Under the pieces are notes generated by a model, which saw only the letters and a program-made list of their open reading frames with translations, had not been told where the DNA came from and did not search any database. The translations under genes were made by a program, and so were the position numbers. Source: an uncultured Collinsella sp. (GTDB lineage Bacteria; Actinomycetota; Coriobacteriia; Coriobacteriales; Coriobacteriaceae). From it: a stretch of DNA of 21,593 bases. The DNA is taken from assembly GCA_937958315.1 (NCBI GenBank), contig CALFGH010000111.1:1-21593 (forward strand). The letters run 5' to 3'. Positions 21,054 to 21,593 of the stretch are shown piece by piece (the first letter of the stretch is position 1; each line of letters begins with the position of its first letter).

Positions 21054-21593
21054 CTACTCCTGCGCGTCGAAATCGGGGCGTATGGCCAGGTAGCCCGCGA
21101 GTGCTTCCTCAGTGGCGGTGTAGTAGGTCATGGTTCCGTCGAGCTTGGCAATCTCGGCCATCTCGTCTTCGGTGAGGGAGAAGTCGAAGATGTTCGCGTT
21201 GTCGGCGATGTGGGCGGGGTTCTTGGAGCCGGGGATGATGGAGGTGCCCATCTGCACGTGCCAGCGCAGGATCACCTGGGCCGGGGTCTTGCCGTACTTC
21301 TCGGCGAGAGCGACGAAGACGGGCTCCTCCAGAAGACCTTTGTCGCCGTGGCCGAGCGGGTACCACGCCTCGATCACCGTGCCGTACGGCGCGAGGTAGG
21401 CGCGCAGGTCGCGCTGGGCGTGGTAGGGGTGGCACTCAACGGTCACGAGCTGCGGCTTGATGTCGGCGACCTCGATGACCTCAGCGATCTTGGCTTGCGG
21501 GAAGTTGGAGAGGCCGAGGGCGCGCACCTTGCCCGCGCGGTAGGCCTCCTCCATCGTGCGCCACACGGCCAGGTAGTCGCCTACCGGCTGGTG
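21054..21593 (-). CDS. Aldo/keto reductase, 5' end beyond window
   Basis: The last 179 codons are readable; the gene starts beyond the right edge. The first residues in view are HQPVGDYLAVWRTMEEAYR, in which His is the AKR catalytic histidine. LGLSNFPQAKIAEVIEVADI and the cofactor-binding IIPGSKNPAHIADNANIFDF (Lys/Asn variation from the usual KS-x-x-x-x-R) follow, then EMAEIAKLDGT. The same family as the gene at 19892-20743 but clearly different in sequence. It ends 11 bp before a flavodoxin fragment. It is probably the upstream member of the reductase/dehydrogenase operon. Confidence 0.9.
   Translation of the reverse strand, partial: HQPVGDYLAVWRTMEEAYRAGKVRALGLSNFPQAKIAEVIEVADIKPQLVTVECHPYHAQRDLRAYLAPYGTVIEAWYPLGHGDKGLLEEPVFVALAEKYGKTPAQVILRWHVQMGTSIIPGSKNPAHIADNANIFDFSLTEDEMAEIAKLDGTMTYYTATEEALAGYLAIRPDFDAQE

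Noticed and set aside
1..21593. tRNA or rRNA genes as integration targets
   Set aside because: I saw no cloverleaf-like or rRNA sequence on either strand by eye, though a covariance scan was not possible.

Overview
The window looks like accessory chromosome from a high-GC, anaerobic, gut-type actinobacterium, most likely a Coriobacteriia member (Collinsella-like). This is inferred from codon bias, gene styles and several dispersed intergenic repeats; no rRNA or housekeeping marker is present to prove it. It reads as a chain of small modules dropped next to ordinary metabolic genes.

Layout. 1-659 (-): 5' part of an Abi_2 (AbiD/AbiF-like) protein, running off the left edge. 732-1279: a dispersed repeat ending in a terminator. 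1335-4521 (-): a macrolide-resistance pair, a Mef-like MFS efflux pump followed by an Msr(D)-like ABC-F ribosome-protection protein, with a promoter, leader peptide and attenuator-like hairpins in front. 4595-5349: remnants of an IS3-type transposase and a DUF4143-type ATPase. 5476-5874: second copy of the dispersed repeat. 6276-11583 (+): an operon of a small ribbon-helix-helix (RHH) regulator, a Type III methyltransferase (mod) and a Type III restriction subunit (res), with a perfect palindromic operator candidate upstream and a G9 tract inside mod. 11655-12479 (+): small unknown ORFs. 12634-14352 (-): two intact and one broken SAM methyltransferase genes behind a DtxR-like iron box. 14972-17157 (+): a tightly coupled pair of unknown genes; the second joins a PD-(D/E)XK-like N-terminus to a glycine/alanine-rich membrane-type C-terminus. 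17283-18230 (+): a DUF3800 gene directly preceded by a multi-hairpin leader ending in an intrinsic terminator. 18684-21593 (-): iron-dependent alcohol dehydrogenase and two aldo/keto reductases (one cut by the window edge), with a flavodoxin fragment between the reductases.

How it fits together. Abi_2, the Type III R-M operon, the unknown nuclease/membrane pair and the DUF3800 unit give a defence-island character, interleaved with drug resistance and a probably iron-regulated methyltransferase cassette. A 12-mer, GAGYGGGARTAR, occurs five times on the + strand, each time at a module boundary and shortly before an intrinsic terminator or hairpin. This suggests that the modules were exchanged through conserved junction sequences. 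The most promising undescribed items are the 14972-17157 gene pair, the structured leader in front of DUF3800, and the five-fold junction motif.
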